DNA of 64,000 nt from Turritopsis dohrnii (Eukaryota > Cnidaria > Hydrozoa > Anthoathecata > Oceaniidae), in contig BQMF02000002.1 in the NCBI GenBank assembly GCA_027922465.2, forward strand, positions 3,038,001 through 3,102,000, read 5' to 3'. Below are positions 51,101-58,400 of the stretch, one piece after another. Every line of letters starts with the position of its first letter. The first letter of the stretch is position 1. The position numbers were made by a program, and so were the translations under genes. The notes below the pieces were generated by a model. The model had not been told where the DNA came from and made no database searches. It saw only the letters and a list, made by a program, of their open reading frames with translations.

Positions 51101-52825
51101 GGAACTAGAGGTAACCTTGCTAACTTACTTAACCGCCGAAATGTTAATACCACTAATTTTGGCCTACACTCTTTCACTCAAATCTCTACCAATCTCTGGA
51201 ATAAGATACAGGAAAGTTTTACTGAACTAAGGCTTCCTGAACTTTCTAACTCTAAACTAAAGTCTATTCTAAATAGATATTTCCTTAAGCCGCATTCACA
51301 TTTAAATAAATTTTACTCTTACGGACCAAAATCCATTCATTCTCTGCTGCTTAAGGATCCGTAAGCTTCTTACGTGAAGTAAAATTTTCTTTAATGTGGG
51401 CACATACCTACTTAAGCCGTAAAGTCTTACGGCCTACTTAAGACCTTAAATATGGTTTTCAAAAGATCAAAACTTTTTGATCTTTTGAAAATGTACTTAA
51501 GAGTACGTAAGGAAAAGAAGAAAAAAATTACGTCAAGGCGTTCGAATAGACAAAATTTGATACTTTTGTGTGGAAGTTATTTGATTTCATTTCATAAAAT
51601 CTCCGCTCAATCTAATACTGGTGTATACGCCCATTCACGCCTTCAGGCTGAAAGTCATCTCTCACGACCTCTTTTCGCAATTCTCGCCAATCAAGATGGA
51701 CGCTTCGTAAGTAGCTATTTAATATTTTGTGGTTAAATCTATAACTAGCATGTAGCTTTAGCTAAAAATGCCCCCACCCTCAAGCATTCCAATTTGTACA
51801 CACAGCAAGCTATACATTGCAAGCTATACAACGGAAACAAAAACAAAGAAAACTTTGTTACTTTTTGTTATCTCTTGGTCTTATGTCACACTGATGCTAA
51901 TTTATACCTTTCAAAAAGTGTAATTAAGGCTTAACAAATAATATCAGAAAGTATTGGCTACAAACAAAAGAAATGTGTGAACTGAAACCATGGTTACGTA
52001 TTTTATAATCAAAATAAGATAGAAATTCTGTAAGAGCCAAAAGAAAGAAAAAACACTTTCTCAAAAAAAAATTAAAGCGAAAAATCCATTAGAAAACTGC
52101 GTTTCAAACTATGATTCGAAACAAGAAATAGCCAAAGTTTACATAAAAAACAAGAAAAAAATATAAGAAGGTTTTATTGATCATGATCACACCAGGTTTG
52201 GGGGAGGACAGAAAGAAGGAAAACACGAAGAACGACGATTTGTAGGCTTTCTTGCATACACAAAAACCCAATTAAAATCTTTGTAAGGCAAGATCCGCCA
52301 AAAATCAGTGCATTCAAGAAATAGCCAAAGTTTGCATAAAAAACAAGAAAAAAATATAAGAAGGTTTTATTGATCATGATCACACCAGGTTTGGAGGACA
52401 AAGAAGGAAAACACGAAGAACGACAATTTGTAGGCTTTCTTGAATACACAGAAATCCAATTAAAATCTTTTTAAGGCAAGATCTGCCAAAAATCAGTGCA
52501 TTGAATAAAATTTATCGAACGAAAGATTATTTAGAGCTAAAACATATTACAAAAATAAAATGTTGTTGGCAAAATGTCAGATTTCAAGCTGTGCTTCAAA
52601 ATCCTATTCGCTCACTTCACTAAAACAACACAAAAGTAATATGAAAAATGTCTAAGCAATTTTAGCATACGAACTTCCTAAATAAGATAGTATAATATAA
52701 TAATAAATTAGGAAAGAGATACGAAAAAACATTCCACTTACAGTACCATGCTTTGAAACGGGAAAAAAAGCAAAGTCAGCTAATCAATTGTATTCCACCG
52801 TGTAACGTCAACACGAAAGTTGGAA

Positions 52826-52867
<42 letters not shown>

Positions 52868-55375
52868 GAACAAAATCGGAACTGACATTCGCCTATCTCG
52901 TGAAACTACTATGCCTCCTCGCTCGCTTACGCTCGCTGCGGCGGCAATTATCTCTATTTTCATTCAGTGATTAGGAGAGATAACTTAAAAGGAAGGAACT
53001 ATCAAGACTTGACAACTTCCTATGCCAGCTATTTGATAACTTAAGCATGTTTAAACGATTTTGTTGTAGATCAAATGAATCACAACAAACTGAATCTGTA
53101 AACAATCCTGATTGATACCGAGGAGATAACCTCCGGTGATGGAGAAGAAATTATGGAACCTCCAATCAAACGAAAAAGGTTTGAACTGGGGTCAGAGAAT
53201 TCGGACAATGCATGGGAACTCCCTTCCCATTTGGTTGAGTATCTACACAAGTATATGGGTACTCATATTACTGACAAAGAAGTTCAAGAATATATTATGA
53301 ACGAAAATCCAAGTCCTTCGAATTTAAAACGATCACCGGAACTTGATGGCTATATAAAAACTCTCTTGCATGACAATCAAAAGTTTTCAACATTAAAACA
53401 TGAGAAAACTTTGAAACTGATACAGGACAAGTTATGCAAAGTCTTCGGTCCTTGTACTAATTTATGGGCAGTTTTGAATTATGATAAAGACCAAAGCCCG
53501 GATGACGAAATCTTGGTAATTCATTCCAAGACCTTTGATCAAACAATCATGCTGATTGCTCAGGTCTATAATGCCATTTCGTATCAGAGAAGAGAGAATA
53601 TTCTCTCAGCTTTGATGGATTCTTCTACAAGAGTTAAAGAAATTTTGAAGACTCATTCAAAATCAATGGATGCTTCTTCCAACCCAAACTTATTTGGAGA
53701 TGGCTTTGAGACTCACCTCATCAAAGAAGCAAAAGCTTTAAAACAGTCGGAAAATTTGTTCACTGGGCTGAAAACCAAAAGCAAACCCAACACAACTGTT
53801 TCGCCATCGAACTCATCATTCAGTCAGCAACCCTTTTGAAAGGGCCCCTTGTTTCGGGGAAGAAACAGGGGGCAATTCTCAGGAAGAAACTCCAACCAAA
53901 GAGGTAAGAAAAATTGGTATGCCATCTTTGGTCCCCAAAACAATAAATTCAAATTTTGTTCCTACAAAAATTCATCCATTTGAGAAGAAAATGTTTCATC
54001 AGAGTTTAATTTTCAATCTGCCTATAGCAGGTAGACTGAAGCATTGCTTAAAAAACTAGAAGGTTCTAACCAAGGATCCCCAGATCATACAATATGTTCA
54101 GGGATACAAAATACTTTTTCAGACAACTCCAATCCAGAGTTTTCCTCCAAAACCTCTCCTCTTCAGTGTGAAAGAAACAATGCTGGTCAATACAGAAGTT
54201 CAGGAAATGCTACAGAAATGAGCTATAAGGTCTGTGAGAAAACCTGTGCAAGACCAGTTTTTAAGCACAATTTTCTTAGTACCCAAGAAAGATCAAGGTT
54301 ACAGACCAATGATAAGTCTGAAAAGCTTGAACAAGTTCATACCATATCAGCATTTCAAACAAATGGAGAGTCTTTCTCTGTTGAAGGAACTGTTGATAAA
54401 AGGGGATTACATGGTAAAGATAGATCTCAAGGATGCTTACTTTTCGGTTCCGCTGAGCAACGAGTCAAGAAAGTTTATATGTTTCCAATGGGGGGAGGAA
54501 ATATTCGAGTTTCTTTGCCTATGCTTTGGACTGGGACCTGCTCCAAGGGTTTTTACAAAACTTCTGAAAGTTCCAATTGCCCTATTGAGGAGACTGTATG
54601 TACGTCTAATAATTTATCTGGACGATTGCTTGATCATAGCATCTCTAGAGGAAGTGCTAATGGCAAGGGATACACTGATCTTCATTTTTCAACATCTGGG
54701 CTTCACCATAAATTTCAAGAAATCAGTAATACAACCTACACATCATATTCAGTTCTTGGGGATAGAGATAGACTCAATGTCCTTAAAACTCTTCCTTCCA
54801 GAGGGGAAACTGCAGAAAATTCTCTCAACTTGCAAGCACCTTTTAGAAGCTCAAAAAGTCACGATAAGGGACTTGATGAAGTTGGTAGGTCGACTTGCTT
54901 CATCAACAGTTGCAGTGTTTCCTGCACCTCTTCAATACAGAGCTATGCAAAGGCAACAAATTTTATCCTCAACTACTTTTGAAAGGTTCTATAAAAAGAA
55001 CATTCACAAGGATGGAGAAAAGATTGAATATGAATCATCTATGTTAAGCTTTGAACAGAGGTCGTGAGAGATGACTTTCAGCCTGAAGGCGTGAATGGGC
55101 GAAAAATCAGAGCGTGTTCTATGACTTTAATCCTGAAGGCGTGAATGGGCGTATACACCAGTATTAGATCGTTCACTTCGATTTTATTTATAAAATCGGG
55201 ATTGCACTGCAGGCGCTTCGCGCCCTTGCACAATCCTCAATTTTTGTTCAAATTCAAAAAGGAAAGAGATACGAAAAAACATTCCACTTACAGTACCATG
55301 CTTTGAAACGGGAAAAAAAGCAAAGTCAGCTAATCAATTGTATTCCACCGTGTAACGTCAACACGAAAGTTGGAA

Positions 55376-55417
<42 letters not shown>

Positions 55418-58400
55418 GAACAAAATCGGAACTGACATTCGCCTATCTCGTGAAACTACTATGCCTCCTCGCTCGCTTACGCTCGCTGCGGCGGCAATTA
55501 TCTCTATTTTCATTCAGTGATTAGGAGAGATAACTTAAAAGGAAGGAACTATCAAGACTTGACAACTTCCTATGCCAGCTATTTGATAACTTAAGCATGT
55601 TTAAACGATTTTGTTGTAGATCAAATGAATCACAACAAACTGAATCTGTAAACAATCCTGATTGATACCGAGGAGATAACCTCCGGTGATGGAGAAGAAA
55701 TTATGGAACCTCCAATCAAACGAAAAAGGTTTGAACTGGGGTCAGAGAATTCGGACAATGCATGGGAACTCCCTTCCCATTTGGTTGAGTATCTACACAA
55801 GTATATGGGTACTCATATTACTGACAAAGAAGTTCAAGAATATATTATGAACGAAAATCCAAGTCCTTCGAATTTAAAACGATCACCGGAACTTGATGGC
55901 TATATAAAAACTCTCTTGCATGACAATCAAAAGTTTTCAACATTAAAACATGAGAAAACTTTGAAACTGATACAGGACAAGTTATGCAAAGTCTTCGGTC
56001 CTTGTACTAATTTATGGGCAGTTTTGAATTATGATAAAGACCAAAGCCCGGATGACGAAATCTTGGTAATTCATTCCAAGACCTTTGATCAAACAATCAT
56101 GCTGATTGCTCAGGTCTATAATGCCATTTCGTATCAGAGAAGAGAGAATATTCTCTCAGCTTTGATGGATTCTTCTACAAGAGTTAAAGAAATTTTGAAG
56201 ACTCATTCAAAATCAATGGATGCTTCTTCCAACCCAAACTTATTTGGAGATGGCTTTGAGACTCACCTCATCAAAGAAGCAAAAGCTTTAAAACAGTCGG
56301 AAAATTTGTTCACTGGGCTGAAAACCAAAAGCAAACCCAACACAACTGTTTCGCCATCGAACTCATCATTCAGTCAGCAACCCTTTTGAAAGGGCCCCTT
56401 GTTTCGGGGAAGAAACAGGGGGCAATTCTCAGGAAGAAACTCCAACCAAAGAGGTAAGAAAAATTGGTATGCCATCTTTGGTCCCCAAAACAATAAATTC
56501 AAATTTTGTTCCTACAAAAATTCATCCATTTGAGAAGAAAATGTTTCATCAGAGTTTAATTTTCAATCTGCCTATAGCAGGTAGACTGAAGCATTGCTTA
56601 AAAAACTAGAAGGTTCTAACCAAGGATCCCCAGATCATACAATATGTTCAGGGATACAAAATACTTTTTCAGACAACTCCAATCCAGAGTTTTCCTCCAA
56701 AACCTCTCCTCTTCAGTGTGAAAGAAACAATGCTGGTCAATACAGAAGTTCAGGAAATGCTACAGAAATGAGCTATAAGGTCTGTGAGAAAACCTGTGCA
56801 AGACCAGTTTTTAAGCACAATTTTCTTAGTACCCAAGAAAGATCAAGGTTACAGACCAATGATAAGTCTGAAAAGCTTGAACAAGTTCATACCATATCAG
56901 CATTTCAAACAAATGGAGAGTCTTTCTCTGTTGAAGGAACTGTTGATAAAAGGGGATTACATGGTAAAGATAGATCTCAAGGATGCTTACTTTTCGGTTC
57001 CGCTGAGCAACGAGTCAAGAAAGTTTATATGTTTCCAATGGGGGGAGGAAATATTCGAGTTTCTTTGCCTATGCTTTGGACTGGGACCTGCTCCAAGGGT
57101 TTTTACAAAACTTCTGAAAGTTCCAATTGCCCTATTGAGGAGACTGTATGTACGTCTAATAATTTATCTGGACGATTGCTTGATCATAGCATCTCTAGAG
57201 GAAGTGCTAATGGCAAGGGATACACTGATCTTCATTTTTCAACATCTGGGCTTCACCATAAATTTCAAGAAATCAGTAATACAACCTACACATCATATTC
57301 AGTTCTTGGGGATAGAGATAGACTCAATGTCCTTAAAACTCTTCCTTCCAGAGGGGAAACTGCAGAAAATTCTCTCAACTTGCAAGCACCTTTTAGAAGC
57401 TCAAAAAGTCACGATAAGGGACTTGATGAAGTTGGTAGGTCGACTTGCTTCATCAACAGTTGCAGTGTTTCCTGCACCTCTTCAATACAGAGCTATGCAA
57501 AGGCAACAAATTTTAGAATTGTGGAAGAATCAGAATTACGACAGTCAAATAATCTTAAACCAGGAAGTTCGGAAAGAGCTAACGTGGTGGATGGAAAATC
57601 TGCGGCTTCACAATGGAGCAGGGTTCTGCCCCTCCACAACTAGTGATATCATCGGATGCATCCCTTCAGGGATGGGGGCCCTACTGCAAGGGTCATCACA
57701 CTGGGGGACAATGGGCCTCATGGGAAAAGGTTCATCATATCAATTACTTGGAACTGAAAGCAGCAAAGTATGCAATCCTAGGGTTTCACAAAATGTTTCC
57801 TCATGCTCAGTCCATTCACATTCGAATGGACAATGTAGTTGCATTATCTTATCTGGTGAAGAAAGGGGGTACAAAGAACGAAAATCTGACAAAACTCAGC
57901 AAGGAAATTTGGGCTTACCTGTTGGAGCACAGGATCATGATTACTGCAGAATACCTTCCAGGGGTTCTGAATGTGGAAGCAGACTCCATGTCTCGCAATG
58001 TAACAGACTCGAGCGAATGGATGTTGAACCATCAGATATTTCAGAAACTATGCAAAGCAAGGTGGACACCTTGCACAGACCTTTTTGCTTCCAGACTGAC
58101 TCATCAGGTTCCTCTGTACTTCTCTTGGAAGATAGATCCATACAGCAGAGGGCAGGATGCATTTCAGGCATGCTGGACTCAGCTGCGGGGGTATGCCTTT
58201 CCACCATTTTGTCTGATAGGGAAGGTCCTGTGGAAAGTGAGAACAGATCAGGCTACAATACTGATTGTAACTCCTGCTTGGCAAACACAGTGGTGGTATC
58301 CTCAATTGCTTCAGATATTAATCAGAAAACCCATTCTGCTACCAGAGTGTCCAAATCTTTTAATGAATCCTCAAAGAGACATCCTCTAGTACGAAACAGG

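Noticed and set aside
54044..57643. Plus-strand ORFs of 312 and 349 codons overlapping the DIRS RT
   Set aside because: They lie in an alternative frame of the RT region with Ser/Cys-rich, domain-free product. The RT frame carries the conserved motifs.
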